From Collinsella aerofaciens (GTDB taxonomy: Bacteria; Actinomycetota; Coriobacteriia; Coriobacteriales; Coriobacteriaceae): a stretch of 29,972 nt of DNA. Every line of letters starts with the position of its first letter. Within the stretch, counting starts at the first letter, position 1. The position numbers were made by a program, and so were the translations under genes. The stretch spans positions 1-29,972 of the forward strand of contig RKAY01000055.1 in NCBI GenBank assembly GCA_014846205.1. The letters run 5' to 3'. The notes below the pieces were generated by a model that saw only the letters and a list, made by a program, of their open reading frames with translations, was not told the DNA's origin and ran no database searches. Shown here one piece after another: positions 8,549-15,627 of this stretch.

Positions 8549-9772
8549 TTAGAAATCGATGTCGGTGTCGTAGTAGCAGGCCTTGAGGATCTTCTCGAAG
8601 TCGGCAGCCTTGGTCTCACGCGGGTTCTCCGGCGTGCAGGCGTCGGTCTCGGCGTTCGCGGCAATCTCGGGCAGCTTGGCGAGGAACTCCTCCTCGGAAA
8701 CCATCTGCGGGTTCTCGGCGTCGACCTTCACGCCACCATTCGCGTAATCCTTGATGGACTGCGGGATGTTGAGCTGGTCGTTGAGGTCGCGAATCTTCTG
8801 GACGAGCGCAGCGATGAGCTCCTCGTTGGTCTCGCCGGGAAGGTGCAGGATCTCCTTGGCCACGTAAGCGTAACGCTCGGCAGCACGGGGATCCTTGGAG
8901 TTCCACTGGATGACCTTGCCCAGGTACATGGCGTTAGCAGCACCGTGGATGATGTGGCCGTTCTCGAAGGCGGCACCGGTCTTGTGAGCCATGGAGTGAA
9001 CGATGCCCAGCAGGCCCGAGGAGAAGGCGATGCCGGCGATGCACTGAGCCTCATGCATGTGCTGACGGGCCTCATGGTCGCCAGCATAGGACTTGGGCAG
9101 CCACTCAACGATCTCGCGGATGCCGTGCAGAGCGTTGGCGTCGGTGAACATAGAGGCGAAGGTAGAAACGTAGGCCTCCATGCAGTGGGTTAGAGCATCC
9201 ATGCCGGTGTGAGCGCACAGCTTGGCGGGCATGGTGTAGGTGAGCTCGGGGTCGACGATGGCGACATCAGGGGTGATGTTGAAGTCGGCCAGCGGGTACT
9301 TGATGCCCTTGGCGTAGTCGGTAATGACGGAGAACGCGGTGACCTCGGTAGCGGTGCCGGAGGTAGAGGAGATGGCGCAGAAATGAGCCTTCTGACGCAG
9401 CTCGGGGAAGCTGAACGGCTGGATGATGTTGTCGAAGGACTCCTCGGGATACTCGTAGAAGACCCACATGGCCTTAGCGGCATCGATGGGCGAGCCGCCG
9501 CCGATGGCGATAATCCAGTCGGGCTCGAACTCGCGCATGGCCTCGGCGCCCTTCATGACCGTCTCGATGGACGGGTCGGACTCGACGCCCTCGAACAGCT
9601 TGACCTCGAAGCCGGCCTCTTTGAGGTCGGCCTCAACGTCCTGCAAGAACCCGCCACGGCGCATAGAGCTGCCGCCAGAAACGATGATGGCCTTCTTGCC
9701 CTTGAGGTTCTTCACCTCGTGGCGAGCGCCCTCACCAAAGTACAGATCGCGAGGATTGGTAAAACGTCCCAT
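8549..9772 (-). CDS. Iron-containing alcohol dehydrogenase (FucO-like, group III)
   Basis: Cytoplasmic NAD(P)H-dependent reduction of an aldehyde to an alcohol. The 407-residue protein has the dinucleotide motif AIGGGSPIDAAK at 89-100 and four metal ligands, Asp192 and His196 (MDALTHCMEAY), His259 (HSMAHKTG) and His273 (GHIIHGAAN), with the same spacing as the iron site of lactaldehyde reductase FucO (196, 200, 263, 277). The start MGRFTNPRDL is chosen because AGGAGG lies just upstream; an in-frame ATG 17 codons earlier lacks conservation. Substrate (ethanol, butanol, propanediol type) is not determinable. A long upstream region and its own terminator show it is monocistronic, and it is likely redox-controlled. 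Confidence 0.92.
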   Translation of the reverse strand: MGRFTNPRDLYFGEGARHEVKNLKGKKAIIVSGGSSMRRGGFLQDVEADLKEAGFEVKLFEGVESDPSIETVMKGAEAMREFEPDWIIAIGGGSPIDAAKAMWVFYEYPEESFDNIIQPFSFPELRQKAHFCAISSTSGTATEVTAFSVITDYAKGIKYPLADFNITPDVAIVDPELTYTMPAKLCAHTGMDALTHCMEAYVSTFASMFTDANALHGIREIVEWLPKSYAGDHEARQHMHEAQCIAGIAFSSGLLGIVHSMAHKTGAAFENGHIIHGAANAMYLGKVIQWNSKDPRAAERYAYVAKEILHLPGETNEELIAALVQKIRDLNDQLNIPQSIKDYANGGVKVDAENPQMVSEEEFLAKLPEIAANAETDACTPENPRETKAADFEKILKACYYDTDIDF

Positions 9773-10270
9773 ACTGTGCCTCCTAAACAAGCCCCTCTTA
9801 GACTTGTGTATATAACGGAGCACCCGATTGGCTCCGTTAGGACCGTTTTGTGCGTTGCCGGCGATGACAATGCACGATGTCTAAACGTCTCAACGCTCAG
9901 ACAAACACTATTTTACCGTTCTGGTTGTTTAAATATTCATTCAAAGCTACCAATGATGAAACGTTTTTTCTATCCTGGAACCCCTAGCGTTGCGGTTATT
10001 GTCCCAAGCTGGGCAAACGCTTTATCAAGGTTGACTACATACCCCGGGCAGGACTGTGCCCCTCCAAAATATGCACCGTTCGCCGCCAAAAATCGACCGT
10101 TTGCGGCACCGTATACCACTCGGTCGTCCAAGGTGCCGACATTTGTGCGACATCCGTCTTCGTGGTGCAACAGTGCATGTCCGAGCGCGGCTCCCCCGGC
10201 ACGTCACATGCGGGTAAACTAGAACCTTATATAGAGACGTTTGAACCCTAACCGCAGCAAAGGAGGCCCC
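9773..10270. promoter_or_regulatory. 498-bp divergent intergenic region
   Basis: The gap lies between the divergent alcohol dehydrogenase and TPR-like genes. The left half is AT-richer and holds the Rex-like site at 9925-9944 and a TAAAAT candidate -10 on the minus strand near 9911. The right half contains TAAACT and TATATAG candidates at 10214-10232 for the plus-strand operon and its ribosome binding site AGGAGG at 10261-10266. No convincing small gene or RNA fold was found. Confidence 0.4.
9925..9944. promoter_or_regulatory. Possible Rex-like redox operator
   Basis: An imperfect inverted repeat begins TTGTTTAAAT and ends ATTCATTCAA, matching in 7 of 10 paired positions. It resembles the TTGTG-AA-N-TT-CACAA pattern bound by the NADH sensor Rex upstream of fermentative alcohol dehydrogenases in Gram-positive bacteria. 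It lies about 150 bases upstream of the dehydrogenase start codon. The match is partial and no rex gene is in the window. Confidence 0.3.
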
Positions 10271-11347
10271 ATGGCATTCGATCCCATTCAAGAGGATTGC
10301 CATCGCCTCGTTCTTGAGGCCTTGCGCCGCGACAATATCCCGCTCACCGACGGCCCCGCCGTAGAGCGTCTGATGGAGCAATTCACCCGCGACCCCGCGC
10401 CGCTCATCGTGCACGATCGCGACCGCGCTGGGCATCTGATTGCCAAGGTGGTCGAGGCCGTCGACTACCGCATTCCCTTTATCCCTGACGATACCCAGGC
10501 AGAGCAAGAAGAGGCCGCTGCCGAGAACATGCTTCGCGAGGCAGCCGCGCTCGACCCCACCAACTGGGATGCCCAGCGCATGCTGACCGCCCTCACCGCC
10601 AACTCCAACGAGGAGTACGTACAGTACTTGGTGTCCAAGTGCGACGAGGTGGAGCACGATCTGGCACTCAAGATCGCCTCGGCGCAAGACCCCTACGAGC
10701 GTGAAGCCGCAGGCGACCTTATGCGCCGCCCCTACCTGCGCTGGCTTGCCGCTCTTGCATCGCGCGCCCTGATTAGCGGACGCTATCGCATGTCGTTGGA
10801 GGCAGCGAATCGCAGCTTAGACTTTGCGCCCAACGACCCCGCCGGCGTCCGCCACACCGCGATGCTCGCCATGGCAAAGCTCGAATACCCCGCCGAGGAG
10901 CTCAAGCGATTTCGCTCTGCCCACTCCGTACCCTATCTCGCGAATACCCCGCTGCGCCGCCGCCCCAAAGATGCGGAGCGCGACTTGGACCCATGGACGC
11001 TCATCGCACTGATGAGCGCAGCCTGGCGCGAGCTGGACTACGAGGGCGCCGAGCACTACCTGCGTATCCTTGCACGCTCGTGTCCGCACGCGGCCGAGGC
11101 GCTCTACTTCCAAACCGAGTTTCCCGATGGCGTCTATGCCCGCGTCAACGTGGGTGCAGGCTCCACCGACGAGCTCGTCCTTGCACTGTCCGAGGCGACG
11201 CCGGTACTGCAGGAGGGCCTGGGCGCTCCCGACAACGCCAGCTTTGCCGCCTGGGTCGCCACCAACGACATCGTGCGTTCCCAGATCGACGAGCGCATCC
11301 TGCGCGCAGCCGAGCAGGGGCTTCCATTTAAGGGAGGGGACCTCTAA
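10271..11347 (+). CDS. TPR-like (ST7-type) helical-repeat protein A
   Basis: A 358-residue cytoplasmic protein of unknown function. There is no signal peptide, membrane helix or catalytic motif. Helical repeats of tetratricopeptide character are visible: EAAAENMLREAALDPTNWDAQ at about 88-108, the segment RYRMSLEAANRSLDFAPNDP at about 172-191, and DPWTLIALMSAAWRELDYEGAEHYL at about 239-263. The second segment resembles the ST7/TPR pattern (GR-x-x-EA-x-x-x-Y-x-x-x-L-x-x-x-PND). The start ATG follows AGGAGG at 10261-10266. Its stop codon TAA overlaps the next start as TAATG, which implies translational coupling. It is a diverged paralogue of the next gene. The pair precedes the MurT-GatD gene, so a role linked to cell-wall synthesis is possible. 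Confidence 0.75.
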   Translation: MAFDPIQEDCHRLVLEALRRDNIPLTDGPAVERLMEQFTRDPAPLIVHDRDRAGHLIAKVVEAVDYRIPFIPDDTQAEQEEAAAENMLREAAALDPTNWDAQRMLTALTANSNEEYVQYLVSKCDEVEHDLALKIASAQDPYEREAAGDLMRRPYLRWLAALASRALISGRYRMSLEAANRSLDFAPNDPAGVRHTAMLAMAKLEYPAEELKRFRSAHSVPYLANTPLRRRPKDAERDLDPWTLIALMSAAWRELDYEGAEHYLRILARSCPHAAEALYFQTEFPDGVYARVNVGAGSTDELVLALSEATPVLQEGLGAPDNASFAAWVATNDIVRSQIDERILRAAEQGLPFKGGDL

Positions 11348-12390
11348 TGGATCCGAGCGTCTACATCCCCGCCTACTTGGAGCGCACCTATCTGGCGTCG
11401 CACCCCGAGCTCACCGATGCAGCACGCGAGCTTGTCCATAACGACATGAGTGCGAATCCCCAAAAGTATGCGCAGTCCGAGCATGCCCAGGCGCTGCTGT
11501 CCTATGCCGGCGTTCATCGCCACCTGCTCGACGAGCTCCATCGCATCGAAGACATGGGCAGCGACGAGGAGTTTGAGCAGACGCGCAATCGCCTGTTCGA
11601 CGACATGCGCGATGAGCTGCTCAAGATCGTCCGCGTCGATGCGCTGGCCGTCGATGCCCAGCTGCTCGCCATCATCCTGGCGGACACGCCCGTTGACGCC
11701 TGCCTGGGCGACCTGATGAAGCTCGAGGCAACCACGGCCGATTACCTGCAGCAAAGCGTGCCCGGGTTCGATATGGAGGCCCCACACTACTGGGCAAACA
11801 AGGTTTTGACGGACGGTGTGACGGCGGCAGATCTCACCGTGAGTGAGCCGGCGCTTATCGGGTGGCTCCACACGCTCGAGGCCATCTCGCAGCTGTGCAT
11901 GGCGAGCGCCCGCTACCGCGCTGCCGCCAACTACGCCCACCGCGTCCTTAAGGCAGAAGGCTATCCCACCCGAGCTGCCGGCACCGTGCTGCTCGCCCTC
12001 GCTCGCCTGGAAGACCAGGACGGATTTTTTGCCCTGGCTCACCAGCTCGAGGAACAGGTGGGGGCCGATGCACTCGAGAACTCCCCCTGGTACCTGCTCG
12101 CCCGCACCATCCTGCTGTTCAAAACGAACAAGATGCGTCCGGCGGTGCGTGCGCTGCGTGAGTTCGCTAACCGCTGCGAGGGCGGCGCGTTCTTCTTGCT
12201 GAATCCCATGTACCAGACACCATACCTTCCCTGCCGACCCGAGCCACGCGATCCCTGGGATCTTTCGCACCAGGCCGTTTGGGAAGCGGACGGCATTATC
12301 TCGGACACTCCCGACTTTGCCCCCTGGGCCAATGCCTGCGAAGACGTGTCGCAGCTTGCCCAGGAATTTGCGCGCCGCTACGGATTTTAG
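11347..12390 (+). CDS. TPR-like helical-repeat protein B (paralogue of A)
   Basis: A 347-residue, wholly alpha-helical-looking cytoplasmic protein of unknown function. It shares with protein A the order of a WLxxL...RYRxAAxxAxRxL helix pair (about residues 178-205), an LLALARLE helix, a SPWYLLARTILLFKTNKMRPAVRALREFA block (about 250-279) aligned to DPWTLIALMSAAWRELDYEGAEHYL, and a C-terminal aspartate/tryptophan segment ending ASCED-like. It lacks the N-terminal repeat of A and instead begins MDPSVYIPAYLERTYLASHPEL. Its ATG shares one base with the stop of A, so the two are coupled and may form a heteromer. The MurT-GatD gene starts 45 bases downstream on the same strand. Confidence 0.72.
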   Translation: MDPSVYIPAYLERTYLASHPELTDAARELVHNDMSANPQKYAQSEHAQALLSYAGVHRHLLDELHRIEDMGSDEEFEQTRNRLFDDMRDELLKIVRVDALAVDAQLLAIILADTPVDACLGDLMKLEATTADYLQQSVPGFDMEAPHYWANKVLTDGVTAADLTVSEPALIGWLHTLEAISQLCMASARYRAAANYAHRVLKAEGYPTRAAGTVLLALARLEDQDGFFALAHQLEEQVGADALENSPWYLLARTILLFKTNKMRPAVRALREFANRCEGGAFFLLNPMYQTPYLPCRPEPRDPWDLSHQAVWEADGIISDTPDFAPWANACEDVSQLAQEFARRYGF

Positions 12391-12435
12391 TGACGCACTC
12401 GACCCGACCATGTCGTTTACGTTAGGAACGGTTTC

Positions 12436-14613
12436 ATGAACCTCCGCTCATCTCTTGCCTGCACCTCGAGCGATATCGCTCGCTGGGGGCTGCGCTCCGT
12501 CCTCAAGCGCCAGGGTGGCGTGCTTCCCGGACGCATCGCCATGAAAATCAACCCCTATCTGCTGAGCGACCTGGCGAGTCTTGTCGACCGCAGCGTGGTG
12601 ATCACCGGCACCAACGGTAAGACCACCACTTCGAACCTGATCGCCGACGCCGTTGCCGCCAGCGGCGCCACCGTGGTGTGCAACCGCGCCGGCAACAACA
12701 TGGAGCCGGGCGTGGTGGGCGCATTGCTCGAGGCGCGCAGCGACCTCAAGCGAGCCGGCGGCGGCAAGCGCGTGGGCGTCTTTGAGTGCGACGAGCTCTA
12801 CACCGTGCGCGTCCTGCCCAAGCTCAAGCCGACGTACTTTGTGCTGCTCAACCTGTTCCGCGACCAGCTAGACCGCTATGGCGAGATCGACCATACCCAG
12901 GAGGTCATCGCCCACGCGTTGGAGCTTTCGCCGGCAACGACACTCATCTATAACGCCGACGACCCACTGTGCGCCTCGATTGCCGCGCGCGTTCCCAACG
13001 CGAGTATTGCCTTTGGCATCGATGGTGCCACCAACACCGAGTCTGACCGCATTAGCGACTCGCGTTTTTGCTCGCAGTGCAACGCCCCGTTGGAGTACGA
13101 CTACGTACAGTATGGTCAACTCGGCGCCTACCATTGTCCTTCGTGCGGTTGGGCACGCCCCGCACCGGTCCGCCGCGTGACGGGTGTTGAACTCGGTTGC
13201 GATGGCTACGGCTTTGACCTGACCTTTGGACCCGAGGCCAACGCGCCCGCCGCACACATCGCCACACGCTACAACGGCCTGTACATGGTCTACAACGTTG
13301 CCGCCGCATTCTTTGCCGCACATGAGTTAGGCGTGGATACGGCGCACTTGCAGCCCACGCTCGATGCCTATGTACCTGCGGGTGGTCGCATGGGTCGCTG
13401 GAACATTGCCGGTCGCACCGTCGAGGCAAACCTGGCCAAGAATCCCGTGGGCTTCGATCGACAGATCCAGTCCATTAAGACGGCGGGCGGCAGACTCTGC
13501 GCTTTCTTCCTGAACGACAACAGTGCCGACGGCCACGATGTTTCGTGGATCTACGACGTCGACTTCGAGCGCATTGCCGATACCCCAGGGCTTGTCGCCT
13601 TTGCCGGAGGCACGCGCGCACACGACATGCAGGTGCGCCTCAAGTACGCCGGCATCGATGCCGCGATTATCTCGGACGTCGCGCAGGCAATTGGCGCCGT
13701 GGCAGACGAGGCCGCCGGCGACACTTTCTACGCCGTCGCTAACTACACGGCCTTCCCGCCGCTGGTCAAGGAGCTCGACGGACTGAAGGGCGCCACCGCC
13801 GACGCTGTTGCCGGGCGCGCCGTGGCCCACGCCGATGGCAACGCCATCCCTTCCGCCGTCGCGCCGGTCGAGCTTTCGCGCCCGTTGCGCATCGTCTACC
13901 TGTATCCCGATGCGCTCAACCTCTATGGCGACGGCGGCAACGTTATCGCGCTCGAACGCCGCTGCGCCTGGCGCGGCATTCCTGTGCGCGTGGACGAGGT
14001 CCGTATGGGCGAGGTGCTCGACCTGACCGACGCCGACATCGTTATGATGGGCGGCGGCTCCGATCGCGACCAGCTGGCGGTTGCACATGAACTGCTCGCT
14101 CAAAAAGACAAGGTCGCAGCCTATGTTGAGGACGGCGGTTCGCTGCTCGCCATCTGCGGCAGCTATCAGCTGCTCGGCCGTTCGTACTATATGGGCGAGG
14201 ATCGCATCGAGGGCCTGGGCGTCATTGCCGCCGAGACCGTGCGCGGCTCCGACCGCCTGATCGGCAACGTCGCCGTCAAGACCGACCTGGCACCCGAGCC
14301 CTTTGTGGGATTCGAGAACCACGGCGGCCGCACCCTGCTCGATACAGGCGCCACGCCGCTCGGAACGTCCGTCGTCACGGGCACCGGCAACAACGGCGAC
14401 GATGGCTTTGAGGGCCTCGTCTACAAGGGCGTGATCGGCACGTACCTGCACGGGCCGGCGCTGCCCAAAAACCCCGAACTCGCCGACTGGCTGATCGAGC
14501 ACGCCCTCGAGCGCCGCGGCGACGCACAGGCCAACGCTCTGCTGCCGCTCGAACCCCTCGACGACACCTACGAGCACGCCGCCCACGACGCCGCCATGAA
14601 GCTTCTCCCCTAA
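12436..14613 (+). CDS. murT-gatD: Fused lipid II isoglutaminyl synthase (MurT-GatD)
   Basis: Amidates the alpha-carboxyl of D-glutamate in lipid II to D-isoglutamine with glutamine and ATP, at the cytoplasmic face of the membrane. The N-terminal part is MurT: Mur-ligase P-loop ITGTNGKTTT at 56-65, a Cys4 zinc ribbon (C212, C215, C234, C237) and the DUF1727 domain with NDNSADGHDVSWIYD at 360-374. An alanine-rich linker at about 454-480 leads into GatD, a class I amidotransferase with nucleophile Cys574 (LAICGSYQLLG) and His672 (TYLHGPALPKNPELAD). In most Gram-positive bacteria these are two adjacent genes; here the frame is open through 725 codons. AGGAA lies eight bases before the start. It ends at a strong terminator. 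MurT residues completing the amidotransferase triad were not pinned down. Confidence 0.93.
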   Translation: MNLRSSLACTSSDIARWGLRSVLKRQGGVLPGRIAMKINPYLLSDLASLVDRSVVITGTNGKTTTSNLIADAVAASGATVVCNRAGNNMEPGVVGALLEARSDLKRAGGGKRVGVFECDELYTVRVLPKLKPTYFVLLNLFRDQLDRYGEIDHTQEVIAHALELSPATTLIYNADDPLCASIAARVPNASIAFGIDGATNTESDRISDSRFCSQCNAPLEYDYVQYGQLGAYHCPSCGWARPAPVRRVTGVELGCDGYGFDLTFGPEANAPAAHIATRYNGLYMVYNVAAAFFAAHELGVDTAHLQPTLDAYVPAGGRMGRWNIAGRTVEANLAKNPVGFDRQIQSIKTAGGRLCAFFLNDNSADGHDVSWIYDVDFERIADTPGLVAFAGGTRAHDMQVRLKYAGIDAAIISDVAQAIGAVADEAAGDTFYAVANYTAFPPLVKELDGLKGATADAVAGRAVAHADGNAIPSAVAPVELSRPLRIVYLYPDALNLYGDGGNVIALERRCAWRGIPVRVDEVRMGEVLDLTDADIVMMGGGSDRDQLAVAHELLAQKDKVAAYVEDGGSLLAICGSYQLLGRSYYMGEDRIEGLGVIAAETVRGSDRLIGNVAVKTDLAPEPFVGFENHGGRTLLDTGATPLGTSVVTGTGNNGDDGFEGLVYKGVIGTYLHGPALPKNPELADWLIEHALERRGDAQANALLPLEPLDDTYEHAAHDAAMKLLP

Positions 14614-14620
14614 CGCCCCA

Positions 14621-14657
14621 CCACCACAAAGAGGACAGGCACCTTTGTGGTGGTTTT
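14621..14657 (+). terminator. Intrinsic terminator of the TPR/MurT-GatD operon
   Basis: A perfect 11-bp stem CCACCACAAAG / CTTTGTGGTGG around an 11-base loop is followed by TTTT. It starts eight bases after the MurT-GatD stop codon. Confidence 0.88.
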
Positions 14658-14671
14658 GGTCCATCCCAGCG

Positions 14672-14730
14672 TTTGTCTCAATCTGTAACATCTAGACCGT
14701 TAAAAGTCGTCTTACTGTTACAGAATGAGA
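14672..14730. repeat. Intergenic hairpin repeat, unit A
   Basis: TCTCAATCTGTAACA at 14676-14690 is followed, after exactly 25 bases, by its near-perfect inverse TGTTACAGAATGAGA at 14716-14730 (one mismatch). The preceding TTTG is shared with unit B. The loop sequences of A and B differ, so the conserved part is the pair of arms. Confidence 0.75.
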
Positions 14731-14751
14731 TGTTCGTCCCGACGTCTGCCT

Positions 14752-14810
14752 TTTGTCTCAATCTGTAACAGATAGGGCCGATTTACCCGCCCAGATGTTG
14801 CAGATTGAGA
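14752..14810. repeat. Intergenic hairpin repeat, unit B
   Basis: A second copy placed 80 bases after unit A, with the identical 19-base left end TTTGTCTCAATCTGTAACA at 14752-14770, the same 25-base loop length, and an inverse arm TGTTGCAGATTGAGA at 14796-14810 (one mismatch). Constant arm and loop lengths with variable loop sequence point to selection on the hairpin or on paired protein sites. Confidence 0.75.
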
Positions 14811-14891
14811 TTTTAAAGATCGAGGAAGAGGACCAGCTCCTGTGTGGTGGTTTTCCAGTTTGCCAACGATATACGCGCCGGCAAAAAAGTC

Positions 14892-14900
14892 TGCTATACT
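14892..14900 (+). promoter_or_regulatory. Extended -10 promoter of tRNA-Glu
   Basis: TGCTATACT is an extended -10 element (TGn-TATACT) whose expected start site lies about three to six bases before the first base of the tRNA. No good -35 hexamer is at the usual spacing, as is usual for extended -10 promoters. Confidence 0.6.
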
Positions 14901-14910
14901 CTTTCCCGCT

Positions 14911-14987
14911 GTCCCCATCGTCTAGCGGCCAAGGACGCCACCCTTTCAAGGTGGATATCGCGGGTTCGAATCCCGCTGGGGGCACCA
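14911..14987 (+). tRNA. tRNA-Glu (anticodon UUC)
   Basis: The acceptor strand GTCCCCA pairs with TGGGGGC; the D arm contains TCTAGCGGCCAAGGA; the anticodon arm is CCACC-CTTTCAA-GGTGG with anticodon TTC; the T arm is CGCGGGTTCGAATCCCGCT. Discriminator A is followed by an encoded CCA. It charges glutamate for GAA/GAG codons. An extended -10 promoter precedes it and an intrinsic terminator follows. Confidence 0.97.
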
Positions 14988-14998
14988 CAGAATCTGAG

Positions 14999-15030
14999 AA
15001 GCCCGTTACCAATTCGGCAGCGGGCTTTTT
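14999..15030 (+). terminator. Intrinsic terminator of tRNA-Glu
   Basis: The stem AAGCCCG / CGGGCTT with a 15-base loop is followed by a run of thymines to 15030. It lies 11 bases after the encoded CCA. Confidence 0.8.
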
Positions 15031-15185
15031 GCTACCGATATGCCGGGATTCGAACCCGACAGGGTGCGGAGCTGAGGAAACGCGCAAGCGTTTTCCAGCG
15101 CAGCACGCAAGGAGCGAAGCGACGCAGCGAGAGCGGGCGGCGCCAGCCGCACGCGGACATCCCGCTGGGGGCACCATTTAAACTG

Positions 15186-15220
15186 AAAAGCCCGTTACCC
15201 TCGCGGTGGCGGGCTTTTTT
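15186..15220 (+). terminator. Second terminator-like hairpin (duplicate)
   Basis: The stem AAAAGCCCG / CGGGCTTTT is followed by further thymines. It is the diverged copy of the tRNA-Glu terminator within the duplicated unit; there is no gene immediately upstream to terminate. Confidence 0.7.
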
Positions 15221-15282
15221 GCTACCCATGTGCCGGGATTCGAACCCGACAGGGTGCGAATCCCGGCATCATCGCAAGGCCT

Positions 15283-15502
15283 GTGGGCAAAAAATGGCAA
15301 ATATGAGTACTGTTACCGATTTAGTAACAGCGAATTCGGCCTTTTAGATGGTGAATCAGATGTCAAATCAACGACCCGGTGCTCAGATTGGGCCCAACCT
15401 CAGCTATATACCTGGACATATGTGGTCTAACTCGGCAAAAAATGCCATTTCGAGATGGAACTAGTTTAGTGACAGTACTCATATTTGACGTATTTTGTCC
15501 AC
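15283..15502. repeat. 220-bp degenerate palindrome with 34-bp terminal inverted repeats
   Basis: The ends 15283-15316 and 15469-15502 are inverted repeats matching in 29 of 34 positions, including 16 consecutive bases (CAAATATGAGTACTGT). The exact midpoint, 15392.5, is the centre of a perfect 10-bp palindrome TTGGGCCCAA at 15388-15397, so the whole block is one imperfect palindrome whose arms have diverged between the ends and the middle. The left arm carries a smaller stem CTGTTAC/GTAACAG. No open reading frame or target-site duplication is evident. It may be a miniature inverted-repeat element or a long hairpin RNA. Confidence 0.65.
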
Positions 15503-15563
15503 GACCCCTTATTGCGTGGGGCGAATCAGTTGCAAAACGGACTCCAAAGCGTCCCTCGCAAAC

Positions 15564-15598
15564 AAAAAGCCGGGGCCCGCGCGATGCGGACCCCGGCT
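15564..15598 (-). terminator. Intrinsic terminator of glnN
   Basis: On the minus strand, GCCGGGG pairs with CCCCGGC with inner CGC/GCG pairing, and TTTTTG follows directly. It begins about 30 bases after the glnN stop codon. Confidence 0.88.
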
Positions 15599-15627
15599 CA
15601 ATACCGTGACGATATGTCAGTTACGCT

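Larger units (their letters stand above)
14971..15258. repeat. Partial direct duplication of tRNA-Glu 3' end, terminator and flank
   Basis: The last 17 bases of the tRNA (TCCCGCTGGGGGCACCA) recur at 15160-15176, 189 bases later. Each copy is followed by an AAGCCCGTTACC...CGGGCTTTTT terminator and then by the same 28 bases beginning TGCCGGGATTCG (15041-15068 and 15231-15258). The second copy lacks the rest of the tRNA. Between the copies lies a GC-rich stretch with a small hairpin around 15076-15096. The pattern fits a decayed second tRNA, or a tRNA 3'-end duplication left by an integrated element. Confidence 0.75.
14988..15627. other. 640-bp gene-free, repeat-rich gap
   Basis: Between tRNA-Glu and the glnN stop no protein-coding gene is supported: open frames here are short, lack ribosome binding sites and cross the repeats. 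The gap holds the tRNA-end duplication, two terminator hairpins, the 220-bp palindrome and the glnN terminator, each listed separately. Confidence 0.7.

Noticed and set aside
13790..13880. Possible frameshift fusing two neighbouring genes murT and gatD
   Set aside because: The frame is continuous, the linker is in-frame with normal codon use, and no internal start with a ribosome site was seen, so a genuine fusion is preferred.
14672..14810. CRISPR-like array
   Set aside because: The copies alternate in orientation and are only four, with no regular spacer/repeat alternation and no cas genes.
15042..15068. A tRNA gene on the minus strand suggested by the TTCGAATCC T-arm-like sequence
   Set aside because: No acceptor, D or anticodon arm can be built around it on either strand; it is at most a fragment.
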